64,000 bases of DNA from Andreesenia sp964489735 (GCA_964489735.1 CAZBAL010000001.1:72396-136395), one strand, 5' to 3'. Shown: positions 8,381 through 18,663, counted from the stretch's first letter. The notes: a model not told the origin generated them from the sequence alone. Numbers and translations are program-made.

Positions 8381-9751
8381 ATGATAGAAACAATTGAATT
8401 AGTGAAAGACTTTCTATGGGATAATATCTTAGTCTATCTGCTTCTCGCAGTAGGTATCTATTTTACAATTAGACTAAAATTACCGCAGATTCTTTCAATC
8501 AAAGAGATCTTCACGCTTCCGTTTAAGCGTAATGAAGATGCCGCAGAAAGCGGAGGGGTAAGTTCCTTTGGAGCACTTGCTACATCTATTGCTGGACAGG
8601 TTGGTACTGGTAATATAGGTGGGGTTGCTACAGCTATCATGGCCGGAGGACCAGGAGCAATATTCTGGATGTGGCTTTCAGGTATACTTGGAATGTCTAC
8701 AATCTTTGGTGAGGCTGTATTAGCACAGGTTTACAGAGAAAAGCATGATGGTGAATATGTTGGGGGGCCAGCTTATTACATAGCAAATGGATTAAAAAAC
8801 AAAAAGCTAGGTAAGGTTTTAGGAGCATCATTCTCAATACTTATTATCATGGCACTTGGACTTATAGGTAATATGGTTCAGTCAAACTCAATGAGTGCCG
8901 GAATGCAGGTAGCATTCGGTGCTAATCCAACAGTTGTTGGGGTTATAGTAGCAATAGTAGCAGCACTTATTTTTATAGGTGGAATTAAAAGAATTTCTTC
9001 GTTTGCAGAAATTGTTGTACCACTTATGGCAGTAATTTATATTATCGCTTCAATAGTAATATTAATTATTTACAGAGCGAATATCATCCCAATATTTGGG
9101 GAAATATTTACACAGGCATTTACTGGAAGAGCTGCATTTGGTGCAGTTTTAGGGGTAACTGTAAAACAAGCTGTTAGATTAGGTCTTGCAAGAGGACTGT
9201 TCTCGAATGAGGCAGGTATGGGTTCTACTCCTCATGCACATGCTGTTGCACATGTTAAGCACCCTGCTCAACAGGGATTTGTTGCAATGTTCGGTGTAGT
9301 TGTAGATACATTGGTAATATGTACTGCTACAGCACTTATAATATTAACAACAAAAGCAGATATCGAGTCTGCTTCACTTGGACTTAACAGTGTTCAGGTA
9401 ACTCAGAAAGCTTTTGAAATAGCTTTCGGATCAATAGGACTTAAGTTCCTAGCTATATCGCTATTATTCTTTGCATTTACTACAATAGTTGGTTGGTACT
9501 ACTTTGGAGAGAGTAATATCAGATATCTTTTTGGAGACAAAGGTTTAACTCCATATAGAATACTAGTAATGATATTCATAGTATTAGGATCTAGATTTGA
9601 AGTTGAATCAGTTTGGATGTTAGCAGACTTCTTCAATGGTCTTATGATAATACCTAACCTTGTAGGTTTACTTCTGTTATCAGGAGTAGTAATAAAAGTT
9701 ATGAAAGACTACAAGTCAGGTGAAAGACTAATGGATAGGGATGAATATTAA
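8381..9751 (+). CDS. Sodium:alanine/glycine symporter, AGCS family
   Basis: Integral membrane symporter of 456 aa with about ten to eleven membrane segments. Family signatures include the GQVGTGNIGGVATAIMAGGPGA stretch near residues 71-92, the GGPAYYI motif near 128, and GLARGLFSNEAGMGSTP near 268. It imports alanine or glycine with Na+ in characterised members. ATG follows AGGAGGG. The gene is alone between convergent minus-strand genes and is followed by a strong terminator. Its structured leader suggests regulation after initiation. Substrate choice within the family is not decidable here. Confidence 0.95.
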   Translation: MIETIELVKDFLWDNILVYLLLAVGIYFTIRLKLPQILSIKEIFTLPFKRNEDAAESGGVSSFGALATSIAGQVGTGNIGGVATAIMAGGPGAIFWMWLSGILGMSTIFGEAVLAQVYREKHDGEYVGGPAYYIANGLKNKKLGKVLGASFSILIIMALGLIGNMVQSNSMSAGMQVAFGANPTVVGVIVAIVAALIFIGGIKRISSFAEIVVPLMAVIYIIASIVILIIYRANIIPIFGEIFTQAFTGRAAFGAVLGVTVKQAVRLGLARGLFSNEAGMGSTPHAHAVAHVKHPAQQGFVAMFGVVVDTLVICTATALIILTTKADIESASLGLNSVQVTQKAFEIAFGSIGLKFLAISLLFFAFTTIVGWYYFGESNIRYLFGDKGLTPYRILVMIFIVLGSRFEVESVWMLADFFNGLMIIPNLVGLLLLSGVVIKVMKDYKSGERLMDRDEY

Positions 9752-9816
9752 ACTGTTGTTTAAATGCTAAATACTTTTAAATCATAAAAATTAATTTAAA
9801 TATTTGCCTTAATAGA

Positions 9817-9866
9817 AAAGTGGCGATGTTGGAATTCAATGATTCTGACATCGCCACTTTATTTTT
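9817..9866 (+). terminator. Bidirectional terminator between the symporter and polC operon genes
   Basis: A perfect 13-bp stem (9817-9829 with 9848-9860), plus inner GGAAT/ATTC pairing, followed by ATTTTT on the plus strand. On the minus strand it is followed by TTCTATT, so it can also end the polC operon. Confidence 0.9.
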
Positions 9867-9886
9867 GAAATTAATATTATATCCTG

Positions 9887-10339
9887 TTATATTTCTATAA
9901 TAGTGTTGAAATCTAATCTATCCTCAGTGATTTCAACTTCTACTTTTCTTTTATTATCCTCTATTGTATTGCCTTTAATTTTCATCCCGGCAATTTCCAG
10001 AAATCTTTTAAATTCTGAATCTATAATTATTCCATTCTTATCTCTGCTTAGTCCATTGGTTGACATATTCATTATTCTATCTATTTTCTGTACTAATATA
10101 TTGATGTCCATACCTTGTTCTTTACTTAGTAAAAATGCTTTAAGACTTACCAATTTATCTATCTTCAGCGTAACAAAATTATCAGAACTCGCAATTTTGA
10201 GATTTACCATTATATCTTCAATAACAGCATCGCTAAATTCATTCTGACTTCCATCATACTCTATGCCAAAGTTGTCTTTAATATAATCTAAAGCTCTTTC
10301 ATCTTTTTCAAAAGTTCTTTCAGTATATACTCTTGCCAT
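9887..10339 (-). CDS. Hypothetical protein, 150 aa, last gene of the polC operon
   Basis: I do not recognise this family. The protein is soluble, mixed-charge and without cysteines, signal peptide or membrane segments. A predicted helical N-terminal two thirds (KDERALDYIKDNFG, SDAVIEDIMV, KLVSLKAFLLSKEQG) is followed by a beta-rich tail ending EDRLDFNTIIEI. ATG follows GGAGG. It starts only 18 nt after polC and ends just before the shared terminator, so it is co-transcribed with polC. The link to replication is only positional. Confidence 0.75.
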   Translation of the reverse strand: MARVYTERTFEKDERALDYIKDNFGIEYDGSQNEFSDAVIEDIMVNLKIASSDNFVTLKIDKLVSLKAFLLSKEQGMDINILVQKIDRIMNMSTNGLSRDKNGIIIDSEFKRFLEIAGMKIKGNTIEDNKRKVEVEITEDRLDFNTIIEI

Positions 10340-10357
10340 ATCTATCCTCCGAATTAA

Positions 10358-13300
10358 TTAAAAAATTGAAAACAGATCGATTTGATTTGTTTCCTGAAGT
10401 CCTGCTAAGCAGCCATGAAGTCTCAAGGCTTCTACAACAGTCTTACTTGCTCTAGACCTTTTAACCAGATCCTCAACAGAAATGAACTTACCTTCATCTC
10501 TGACTTCAGCAATACTTCTTGCTACTCCTTCTCCAACGCCTTCAAGCGACTTTAAAGGTGGTATTATTCCGTTCTCTCCTATTTTAAATTTATCGCTATC
10601 AGATTTGTAAAGATCAACTCTCTCAAATTTATAACCTCTGGTATACATCTCCAGACAAACCTCTAAAACAGTTCTGAGGTTCTTTTCCTTGGTGCTTATG
10701 TCATTTCCTAAAGCATCCAGTTCTTTTATCTTTGACCTGACAGTCTCTTCACCCTTGAGAATCAGTTCTGCTTCAAAATCTGCTACTTTTGTAGAAAAGT
10801 AAGTCGCATAAAATGCTTCCGGATGATTTACTTTGAAATATGCGATTCTGAATGACATCATTACGTAGGCCACTGCATGGGCTTTCGGGAACATGTACTT
10901 AATCTTCTTGCATGAATCTATATACCAGTCAGGCACATTGTTGTCTATCATAGCCTGTTCATCTTCATCAGTTATTCCCTTTCCTTTTCTTACCTTCTCC
11001 ATTATCTGAAAGGCATGCTTATTCTCAAGGTTTGCATGAATCAGATAGTTCATGATATCGTCTCTCGTACAGATTACTTCACTAAGTGTAGCAGTTCCGT
11101 TTCTTACAAGATCCTGAGCATTGTTTAGCCAGACATCTGTACCATGAGAAAGACCACTTATACGAACCAGTTCTGAAAAAGTAGTAGGTCTAGTGTCTTC
11201 AAGCATCTGTCTTACGAACTTAGTACCGAACTCTGGAATTCCATATGTTCCTACCTCAGAATCTATCTGTTCAGGGGTGATTCCAAGCACCTCAGTACCT
11301 AAGAAAATCTGTTTTGTCCTTTCATCATCTAATGAAATAGAGTCCGAATCCACTCCTGTAAAGTCTTCAAGCATTCTGATAATACTCGGCGCATCATGTC
11401 CAAGTATATCAAGCTTAAGTATTCTACCACTTATAGCATTGTAGTCGAAATGAGTAGTTATTACTCCCGACTCAGCATCATCAGCAGGATATTGGATAGG
11501 CGTAAAGTCGTATATATCTTTATAGTTAGGAACGACCATTACACCTCCGGGGTGCTGCCCCGAAGTTCTCTTTATTCCTGTACATCCCTTTACAAGTCTA
11601 TTTATTTCAGCGTTATTCACAAACTCTTCTCTGGATTCAAAATATTTTTTTACAAACCCGTATGCTGTCTTTTCTGCTATAGTACCAATGGTTCCTGCTC
11701 TGAATACATATCCTTCACCAAAAAGTTCTTCCGTATACTTATGTGCATTAGCTTGGTACTCACCAGCAAAGTTTAGGTCTATATCTGGCTCTTTATCGCC
11801 CTCAAAACCTAAGAAAACCTCAAAGGGTATATTATGACCTTCTTTGATAAGTTCCGCTCTGCATTCAGGACATACAGAGTCAGGAAGGTCAACTCCCGAA
11901 CCTACAGACTCATCAGTTATAAATTTTGAGTATTTACAATCTGGACATATATAGTGTGGCGGTAGAGGGTTAACCTCTGTAATACCGCTCATAGTGGCAA
12001 CAAATGAAGAACCTACTGAACCTCTTGATCCAACTAAATATCCATCTTCATTCGATTTTTTAACAAGTTTCTGAGCTATTATATACATTACCGCATATCC
12101 ATTGCTGATTATTGAGTTCAGCTCACGCTCAAGTCTCTTCTCAACTATATCAGGTAGATCTTCTCCATATATTTCCCTTGCTTTGTTATAGTTCATCTCA
12201 CGCAGCATTTCATCAGAACCTTCAATTTCAGGTGGAAAAGTTCCATCAGGTATAGGTTTGACATCATCAATCATATCCGCAACTTTATTGGTGTTATGGA
12301 CAACTACTTCATATGCTAACTCTTCTCCTAGATAAGAAAACTCTTTTAACATCTCATCTGTGGTCTTTAAATACAATGGTGCCTGTTCCTCAGCATCTGA
12401 ATACCCCTGTCCAGCCATCAAGATACGTCTGTATACTTCATCTTCAGGTTCAAGAAAATGAACATCTCCTGTTGCAACGACAATCTTATCAAGCTTTTTC
12501 CCCAGAGAAACTATTCTTCTATTTATATCTTGAAGACCTTCAACATTCTTGATTTCATTCTTGCTCACTAGGAAATTGTTGTTACCTGTCGGCTGAATCT
12601 CTAAAAAATCATAATAAGAAGCTATTTCTTCTACTATATCATCGTTGTCGTTTTTTAGTATAGACTGGTATAGTTCTCCAGCTTCACAGGCAGTCCCCAA
12701 AATCAGTCCTTCTCTGTATTTATTTAACATCGACTTAGGTATTCTAGGCTTTTTATAAAAATATTTCATATGAGATTCTGAAATTATTTTATAAAGGTTT
12801 TTAAGACCTATCAAGTTTTTTACCAATATAATTATGTGATTCGATCTAGTCTGCTTAAAGTTGAACTTTTCCCTAGCATAATTGTTTAAATCTGAGATCG
12901 TCTCAATGCCCTGTTCATTTAATGTCTCTATTGATTTTTTCAATATGTTTGCAGTAGCTTCTGAATCATCTACAGCTCTGTGATGGTTCTTCAGGCAGAC
13001 ATCTAAATATTTAGCAATCGTATTAAGTCTGTGATTTTTTAAATCCTGGTACATTGTTCTGGATAATGCAAGTGTATCCAGTACAGGATTGTTTATTTTT
13101 CTGCCATCAAGCATAGCCAGCTTAGTTCTGATAAATGACATATCAAAATCAGCATTATGAGCCACCAGTATCGAATCACCGATAAAATCAATGAATCTAG
13201 GCAGCACATCATCTATTAGCGGCATATTTTCAACCATTGGATCAGTAATGCCGGTGAGCTCTATTATCTTATCAGGTATACTGACTTCCGGATTTATCAG

Positions 13301-14713
13301 CTCACTGAATGTATCGACTATCTCATTATTCCTTATTTTCACAGCTCCAATCTCGATTATCTTGTTATTTCTAGGTGAAAACCCGGTAGTCTCTATATCA
13401 AATACCGTATATTCACAGTTTAAGCTCTTATTATCAGGATTTTCTACATTCTTTACTATATCTGATAAATCATCAACTAAGTATCCTTCAACCCCATAAA
13501 TTATCTTTATATCTTTTCCATAGGTGGAATCCATTGCTTCTGGAAAACCTTGAACAACACCATGATCTGTTATAGCAATGGCCTTATGTCCCCATTTCAC
13601 TGCGCGATTTATTATATCCGACGCACCTGCAGTTCCATCCATTGAGCTCATCCTCGTATGGCAGTGGAGTTCTACTCTTTTTTCCGGACTATTATCCATT
13701 CTTATTTTCTTTTCAACCTGTTCTATATTTTTTATCATAATAGTCAGCTCTCTGCTATACTGATCGATATTTGCAAAGCCAAAAAGTTTTATATTGCTGC
13801 CATTTTTAAGTACTGAATTCACTTCATCTTCAGCATCTGGATTCACAAATGTTTTGCAAGGTATGGAGCTAGTATGATCGGTTAAATAAACGGTATACAG
13901 TTTGCTTCCATTTCTCAATTCCCTTGTATCTACATCAAATATTTCACCCTCTATAGCAACATCTCCAGAGTAAGCTCCTACTTCACTTATCTTGCTTATT
14001 TCTCCGCTTACTTCAGCAAACAGCTTTTTGGATCTTCTCTTCTTTCCTTTCCAGCTGTTCTTCTTTCCATTACCAAATGAAGGTGATTGTGAATCTCCAC
14101 CCTGTGAAGGTCTAGTCTTTGATGAATGATTCATTTCTGATGTCTCTCTCTGTATTCTTTCAAGTAGCTCTTTTTCTTCTTCAGCCTTTCTGATTTCACA
14201 GTATCCATTATCATCACATTCGATTTTATTGAATTTCACCATTATATCTTCATCGAACTCTGTCTTTATCTTAGTTTTAATGAAATTTTCGAACTCAGAA
14301 CTCTTTGCTCTGTCATAGCCTATATTATTTTTTATATTTATATCCAGTTTATCTTTTTCCAGGTCAATATCGACTCCCATTGACCATCCTTGAAATGACG
14401 GCATTGTTGCACCCATTGAAGACAATATTTTTTCACAGTACTGATCTTTACACTCATCTATGTCCTTATTATATTGAATATTCATGTCAAATAAACTAAA
14501 ATTAGAGAATCTATCCCTAAAAAGGTTTTTCAGATTCTCTAGCTCTTTTTCTTTTATTATATTTTCAGACATTAAGTTTATGACTATACTGTTATTCTGT
14601 TTGTTTATCCTGACATTTTCAACTTCAATTTCGCCTATAATTGGATAATCCGGATCAATATCTATGAAACCCAAATCCTTTATATAGAGTTTCTCATCTT
14701 TCAATTTTTTCAC
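10358..14713 (-). CDS. polC: DNA polymerase III alpha subunit, PolC type
   Basis: Replicative polymerase of low-GC Gram-positives with built-in 3'-5' proofreading exonuclease; 1451 aa, the usual PolC length. Domains in order: N-terminal region (1-230) with a Ser/Gly/Lys-rich linker near 195-230, OB fold (about 235-335), PHP domain starting ELHCHTRMS near 350 and split by the DnaQ-like exonuclease (DIETTG at 439-444), PHP remainder and polymerase palm with PDIDLNF near 980, a CPDC...CPEC zinc site near 916-945, and C-terminal helix-hairpin-helix and tail. The start is GTG, 1 nt after the glycosyltransferase stop, with an AAGGA site inside that gene, so the two are translationally coupled. Confidence 0.98.
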   Translation of the reverse strand: MKKLKDEKLYIKDLGFIDIDPDYPIIGEIEVENVRINKQNNSIVINLMSENIIKEKELENLKNLFRDRFSNFSLFDMNIQYNKDIDECKDQYCEKILSSMGATMPSFQGWSMGVDIDLEKDKLDINIKNNIGYDRAKSSEFENFIKTKIKTEFDEDIMVKFNKIECDDNGYCEIRKAEEEKELLERIQRETSEMNHSSKTRPSQGGDSQSPSFGNGKKNSWKGKKRRSKKLFAEVSGEISKISEVGAYSGDVAIEGEIFDVDTRELRNGSKLYTVYLTDHTSSIPCKTFVNPDAEDEVNSVLKNGSNIKLFGFANIDQYSRELTIMIKNIEQVEKKIRMDNSPEKRVELHCHTRMSSMDGTAGASDIINRAVKWGHKAIAITDHGVVQGFPEAMDSTYGKDIKIIYGVEGYLVDDLSDIVKNVENPDNKSLNCEYTVFDIETTGFSPRNNKIIEIGAVKIRNNEIVDTFSELINPEVSIPDKIIELTGITDPMVENMPLIDDVLPRFIDFIGDSILVAHNADFDMSFIRTKLAMLDGRKINNPVLDTLALSRTMYQDLKNHRLNTIAKYLDVCLKNHHRAVDDSEATANILKKSIETLNEQGIETISDLNNYAREKFNFKQTRSNHIIILVKNLIGLKNLYKIISESHMKYFYKKPRIPKSMLNKYREGLILGTACEAGELYQSILKNDNDDIVEEIASYYDFLEIQPTGNNNFLVSKNEIKNVEGLQDINRRIVSLGKKLDKIVVATGDVHFLEPEDEVYRRILMAGQGYSDAEEQAPLYLKTTDEMLKEFSYLGEELAYEVVVHNTNKVADMIDDVKPIPDGTFPPEIEGSDEMLREMNYNKAREIYGEDLPDIVEKRLERELNSIISNGYAVMYIIAQKLVKKSNEDGYLVGSRGSVGSSFVATMSGITEVNPLPPHYICPDCKYSKFITDESVGSGVDLPDSVCPECRAELIKEGHNIPFEVFLGFEGDKEPDIDLNFAGEYQANAHKYTEELFGEGYVFRAGTIGTIAEKTAYGFVKKYFESREEFVNNAEINRLVKGCTGIKRTSGQHPGGVMVVPNYKDIYDFTPIQYPADDAESGVITTHFDYNAISGRILKLDILGHDAPSIIRMLEDFTGVDSDSISLDDERTKQIFLGTEVLGITPEQIDSEVGTYGIPEFGTKFVRQMLEDTRPTTFSELVRISGLSHGTDVWLNNAQDLVRNGTATLSEVICTRDDIMNYLIHANLENKHAFQIMEKVRKGKGITDEDEQAMIDNNVPDWYIDSCKKIKYMFPKAHAVAYVMMSFRIAYFKVNHPEAFYATYFSTKVADFEAELILKGEETVRSKIKELDALGNDISTKEKNLRTVLEVCLEMYTRGYKFERVDLYKSDSDKFKIGENGIIPPLKSLEGVGEGVARSIAEVRDEGKFISVEDLVKRSRASKTVVEALRLHGCLAGLQETNQIDLFSIF

Positions 14714-14714
14714 C

Positions 14715-15353
14715 CTATTTCCTTTTCATAGCTTTAAATACATCTACATACATCTTTATTCTCTCTATAAAACCTTTGAGAACTCCCATTTTTTCTTCCT
14801 TTGTTCTATGTGTAAGCTCACTCAGTTTTACAGTCTCATACTCAATATTATGCTTTTTAACATAATTTGTTATAGCAGCTTCAAGTCCATACTGATTTAT
14901 ATCCTTGTTAGGGATACTTCCGAGCAAGTCTTTTTTGATTGCTCTTTGTCCTGATAAAAAAGGTGTTATCCTCTGAGCTATATCTGTGCTCATCCTTCCT
15001 CCTTTAAAGAGACCTATCGTCATATCAACACCATCTTTTGCTATGGGATCTATAAGAGAATATATATGTTCCTTTTTTAACCCCACAAGATCTGCATCAA
15101 GTAGTAAAACAATGTCGATTGACTGACATAGGTCTAATCCCTTCATAACTGCTGCGCCTTTTCCTACATTGTCCTTTATATCTACAACTATAACATCTTC
15201 ATAATTCTCGGCAATTTTTACAGTTTTATCAGTTGAACCATCACTGATTATTATTATTCTATCTATAATATCTATTTCTTTTAAAGTTTCAACTACATGT
15301 CCTATTGTTTTTTCTTCATTATAAGCGGCTATTATTGCAGCTATGGAGCTCAT
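14715..15353 (-). CDS. Family 2 glycosyltransferase (dolichol-phosphate-mannose-synthase-like)
   Basis: Cytoplasmic GT-A fold glycosyltransferase, 212 aa. Visible are the nucleotide-binding start AAIIAAYNEEKTIGHVV, the DGSTDKT motif, and the metal-binding LLLDADLVG. There is no C-terminal membrane anchor. The frame is open to 15392, but AAGGAGA sits 7 nt before the ATG at 15353, and this start removes the overlap with ispG. It lies between ispG and polC, where many Firmicutes carry proS. Transfer of a sugar to a prenyl phosphate would suit an isoprenoid operon, but that is inference. The acceptor and donor are unknown. Confidence 0.85.
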   Translation of the reverse strand: MSSIAAIIAAYNEEKTIGHVVETLKEIDIIDRIIIISDGSTDKTVKIAENYEDVIVVDIKDNVGKGAAVMKGLDLCQSIDIVLLLDADLVGLKKEHIYSLIDPIAKDGVDMTIGLFKGGRMSTDIAQRITPFLSGQRAIKKDLLGSIPNKDINQYGLEAAITNYVKKHNIEYETVKLSELTHRTKEEKMGVLKGFIERIKMYVDVFKAMKRK

Positions 15354-15378
15354 ATTTGCACTCTCCTTATTACACAGT

Positions 15379-16428
15379 CTATGCTTTTTCAACTTCTTTC
15401 AACAACTCATCAAGCAAATCTTCTTCTTTAACTCTTTTAATGATTTCACCTTTTTTGAAAATGAGACCTATTCCCTGACCTCCTGCTATTCCAATATCTG
15501 CTTCTCTAGCTTCACCTGGTCCATTCACAGCACATCCCATTATCGCAACTTTCAAAGGCTTCTTTATATGTTGCAGCTTTTCTTCTGCTTTATTGGCTAA
15601 ATCTATAAGGTCTATCTGAGTCCTTCCACAAGTCGGACATGATATTATTTCTACTCCGTCCTTCAACAGCCCTACTGTTCTAAGTATCTGTTTTCCAACC
15701 CTTATTTCCTCTACAGGATCTCCTGTAAGTGAAACTCTGAGTGTATCACCTATTCCTTTTAAAAGCATAGCACCAATTCCAACAGCAGATTTAATAGTTC
15801 CGCTCCACACTGTTCCAGCTTCAGTTATACCAAGGTGGAGCGGGTAATCAACCATTTCAGCTATTTTTTCATAAGTTTTTACAGTCAATTCCACATCTGT
15901 AGTCTTAAGTGATATTTTAATATTTCTATAATCGAGTTCTTCTAATATCTTGATATGCTCCATCGCTGAAAAAACCAGAGAGTCTTCATTTACTCCACCA
16001 AACTGTTCTAATATATCTCTCCTTATAGAGCCTGAATTAACACCTATTCTTATTGGTAGCTCACGTTCTTTACAAGCTTCAACTACTTTTTTTACCCTTT
16101 CTCGATCTCCAATATTCCCAGGATTAATACGCAGACCATCTACTCCGCTTTTTACCGATTCTAGAGCTAATCTGTAATCAAAATGTATATCTGCTATCAT
16201 CGGAATACTTACTTGCTTTTTTATTTCTGCTATCGATTTAGCAGCTTCCATATCTAATACCGCAAGTCTAACTATATCACATCCAGCTTCTTCTAGCAGT
16301 TTAATCTGTGAAACAGTCTTTTCAGTATCTCTTGTATCCGTATTTGTCATTGACTGAACTGCTATAGGATTGTCTCCTCCTATCAGTACACCTCCGCAGT
16401 TTATGACTCTGCTTTTTCTTCTATACAT
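15379..16428 (-). CDS. ispG: 4-hydroxy-3-methylbut-2-enyl-diphosphate synthase (IspG/GcpE)
   Basis: MEP-pathway enzyme that converts methylerythritol cyclodiphosphate to HMBPP using a [4Fe-4S] cluster. The 349-aa length is standard. The N-terminal TIM-barrel shows PIAVQSMTNTDTRD, and the cluster ligands are in SCPTCGRTQ and IMGCAVNGPGE. ATG start. It is in one operon with dxr, an earlier enzyme of the same pathway, and with rseP between them. UppS and CdsA in the preceding transcription unit use the pathway products for cell envelope lipids. Confidence 0.97.
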   Translation of the reverse strand: MYRRKSRVINCGGVLIGGDNPIAVQSMTNTDTRDTEKTVSQIKLLEEAGCDIVRLAVLDMEAAKSIAEIKKQVSIPMIADIHFDYRLALESVKSGVDGLRINPGNIGDRERVKKVVEACKERELPIRIGVNSGSIRRDILEQFGGVNEDSLVFSAMEHIKILEELDYRNIKISLKTTDVELTVKTYEKIAEMVDYPLHLGITEAGTVWSGTIKSAVGIGAMLLKGIGDTLRVSLTGDPVEEIRVGKQILRTVGLLKDGVEIISCPTCGRTQIDLIDLANKAEEKLQHIKKPLKVAIMGCAVNGPGEAREADIGIAGGQGIGLIFKKGEIIKRVKEEDLLDELLKEVEKA

Positions 16429-16500
16429 AATCTCACCTCAAAACTCTCTCTTTAATTATCCATTATTACCAAAGCTATAGAAATGCAAATACAGACCGTA

Positions 16501-17496
16501 TTAACTGAACTTTAGAATGTCCTTATACGTAATGAATATTGTAAATCCAATCAATAGGGTAAAACCTATAATATGGACCAATCCCTCTTTTTGAGGATCC
16601 AGCTTTTTACCTCTAATCGCTTCTATCAGTAAAAATACAAATCTGCTTCCATCTAAAGCAGGTATCGGCAGTAAATTGAAAAAGCCCAAATTTACGCTAA
16701 GAAAACCTGTTATTAGGATTATCTGTATCAAACCTGCTTTTGCGGCAGTGCCAATCGCATGATATACCCCAAGAGGTCCAGAAACCTCATCTGTTGAAAC
16801 TCCACCTCTTATAGCTCTTCCAATGAACTCGAACATCATCTTTATCATTTCAAACAGGAGCTTAACAGAGTTTTTAACCGAATCTATTAGGGAGAGCTTT
16901 GTAGCAGGAACTATCCCTATAATTTTTCTGCCTTCCTTTATTTCAGGTTCTGTTTGTATAGTTTTTTCCACACCATTTCTTTCCACTTTGATTACGATTT
17001 CTTTATTGCTCGATTCTGACACAGCTTTTGTAACGCCCTGCCAATCATCTATCTTCTTACCATCTATTTCTGTTATAATGTCATTTTGGACTATACCTGC
17101 GTTTTGGGCAGGAGATCCATCAATTACTTCTCCAATCGTATTTATTGGAGTTCTTATTATCATAAAGTAAATAACGAACACCACAAACGCCAGTACAAAG
17201 TTCATAAAAGCACCAGCTAATATTACAGCCATCCTCTTAGGGATAGACTTTGATGAAAAGCTTCCTTCAGACTCAGATTCTTCGTCTTCACCTTCCATTT
17301 TTACATAGCCTCCTAGTGGTATAGCTCTAAGTGAATAACTTGTGTCTCCACTTTTTTTCCCGAATATCTTAGGACCCATTCCTATAGAAAACTCGTGAAC
17401 CGTAATTCCTGATAGTTTAGCTACAGCAAAATGGCCGAATTCATGAACCAGCACAACCAATCCAAAAACTATCAACGATATCAATACAGTAACCAT
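16501..17496 (-). CDS. rseP: Site-2 zinc metalloprotease RseP/RasP
   Basis: Intramembrane protease that cuts transmembrane regulators and leftover signal peptides. The protein has 331 aa and about four membrane segments. The zinc motif HEFGH is in segment 1 (near residues 18-22). A single PDZ domain spans about 115-200 (DGSPAQNAGIVQND), and the third zinc ligand motif LLPIPALDGSR is near 270. ATG follows GGTGA, 21 nt after dxr. The dxr-rseP order is conserved in Firmicutes. Likely substrates (anti-sigma factors) are not in this window. Confidence 0.97.
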   Translation of the reverse strand: MVTVLISLIVFGLVVLVHEFGHFAVAKLSGITVHEFSIGMGPKIFGKKSGDTSYSLRAIPLGGYVKMEGEDEESESEGSFSSKSIPKRMAVILAGAFMNFVLAFVVFVIYFMIIRTPINTIGEVIDGSPAQNAGIVQNDIITEIDGKKIDDWQGVTKAVSESSNKEIVIKVERNGVEKTIQTEPEIKEGRKIIGIVPATKLSLIDSVKNSVKLLFEMIKMMFEFIGRAIRGGVSTDEVSGPLGVYHAIGTAAKAGLIQIILITGFLSVNLGFFNLLPIPALDGSRFVFLLIEAIRGKKLDPQKEGLVHIIGFTLLIGFTIFITYKDILKFS

Positions 17497-17517
17497 GTTT
17501 CACCATCCATTCCTAGA

Positions 17518-18663
17518 TTAAAATCTGCTATATACTTCTTCCCTCGCCCATTTATCCGCCTCTAGAATCTCATCTAAACTTGGATTCAGTCTGTTCTCAT
17601 GTTTATCCATAACATCTTCAATAGTATCTGCAATATCTAAAAATTTTATCTTCTCATCAAGAAATAGAGATACTAAAACTTCATTTGCTCCATTTAAGAC
17701 TGCTGGCATAGTTCCTCCTACTTTTATTGCTTCTATTGCCAACTTAATAGCTTTAAAAGTTTCCATATCCGGCTCTTCAAAAGTAAGCTTTCCAATCTCT
17801 ATTAGATCAATTTTTTCTATATTGTTTGGCTCTCTAATAGGCTCTGTTATAGCATACTGTATAGGTATCCTCATATCCGCTGCACCTAAATGAGCCATAA
17901 TACTGCCATCTCTATATTGAACCATAGAATGAATAATACTCTGAGGATGTACTACAGGAACTATATCTTCAACATCGACATCGAAAAGCCATTTAGCTTC
18001 GATTATTTCCAGACCTTTATTCATCAAAGTAGCAGAGTCGATAGTAATCTTTTTACCCATGCTCCAATTAGGATGAGCCAACGCATCTTTCACTGTAACA
18101 TTTTCAAGAAATGCTCTGTCCTTTCCTCTAAAAGGTCCACCTGAAGCTGTAATCAGTATTTTATCTAAATCTTCTCTTCTTTCACCATTTAAACATTGAT
18201 AAATAGCAGAATGCTCAGAGTCAACAGGTATTATTCTCACATTATTCTTTTTAGCTTCAGCCATTACTATCTCACCTGCTGTAACAAGTGTTTCTTTGTT
18301 TGCAAGGGCAATATCTTTACCAGTTTTTATAGCCTCCAAAGTCGGTATTAGACCTATCATTCCAACGACTGAAGTTACTAGGATTTCAGATTCATCCTTT
18401 GCTATCTCAATCATACCGTCTATACCTACTAATACTTCTGCTTCTATATTTTTTGATTCTAGCTTTTCTAAAAGCTCTAACTTTTTCTCTTCATTGCCAA
18501 CTGAAACTCTAACAGGTGAAAATTCCAATATCTGCTCAAAAAGCAAATCTATATTGGAATTAGCAGACAGAGATATTATCTCATAATCTTTTGAATTTCT
18601 AACAACATCCAGTGTCTGTGTTCCTATAGATCCAGTTGAACCTAATATACTAATCTTTTTCAA
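17518..18663 (-). CDS. dxr: 1-deoxy-D-xylulose-5-phosphate reductoisomerase
   Basis: First committed enzyme of the MEP isoprenoid pathway, using NADPH and a divalent metal; 381 aa. The Rossmann start reads LGSTGSIGTQTLDVV, followed by ALANKETLVTAGE and the metal/substrate segment PVDSEHSAIYQCL. The catalytic flexible loop follows near ASGGPFRG and HPNWSMGKKITIDSATLMNK. The start codon is TTG at 18663 with CAGGAG 7 nt upstream. It is the first gene of its operon, with an extended -10 promoter about 35 nt upstream and the cdsA terminator before that. Confidence 0.97.
   Translation of the reverse strand: MKKISILGSTGSIGTQTLDVVRNSKDYEIISLSANSNIDLLFEQILEFSPVRVSVGNEEKKLELLEKLESKNIEAEVLVGIDGMIEIAKDESEILVTSVVGMIGLIPTLEAIKTGKDIALANKETLVTAGEIVMAEAKKNNVRIIPVDSEHSAIYQCLNGERREDLDKILITASGGPFRGKDRAFLENVTVKDALAHPNWSMGKKITIDSATLMNKGLEIIEAKWLFDVDVEDIVPVVHPQSIIHSMVQYRDGSIMAHLGAADMRIPIQYAITEPIREPNNIEKIDLIEIGKLTFEEPDMETFKAIKLAIEAIKVGGTMPAVLNGANEVLVSLFLDEKIKFLDIADTIEDVMDKHENRLNPSLDEILEADKWAREEVYSRF

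Noticed and set aside
11193..13763. Several plus-strand ORFs of 60 to 126 codons
   Set aside because: They are antisense frames of polC with Ser/Leu/Ile-rich composition and no ribosome binding sites.
15354..15392. N-terminal extension of the glycosyltransferase overlapping ispG
   Set aside because: AAGGAGA is ideally placed for ATG 15353, where the conserved domain begins.
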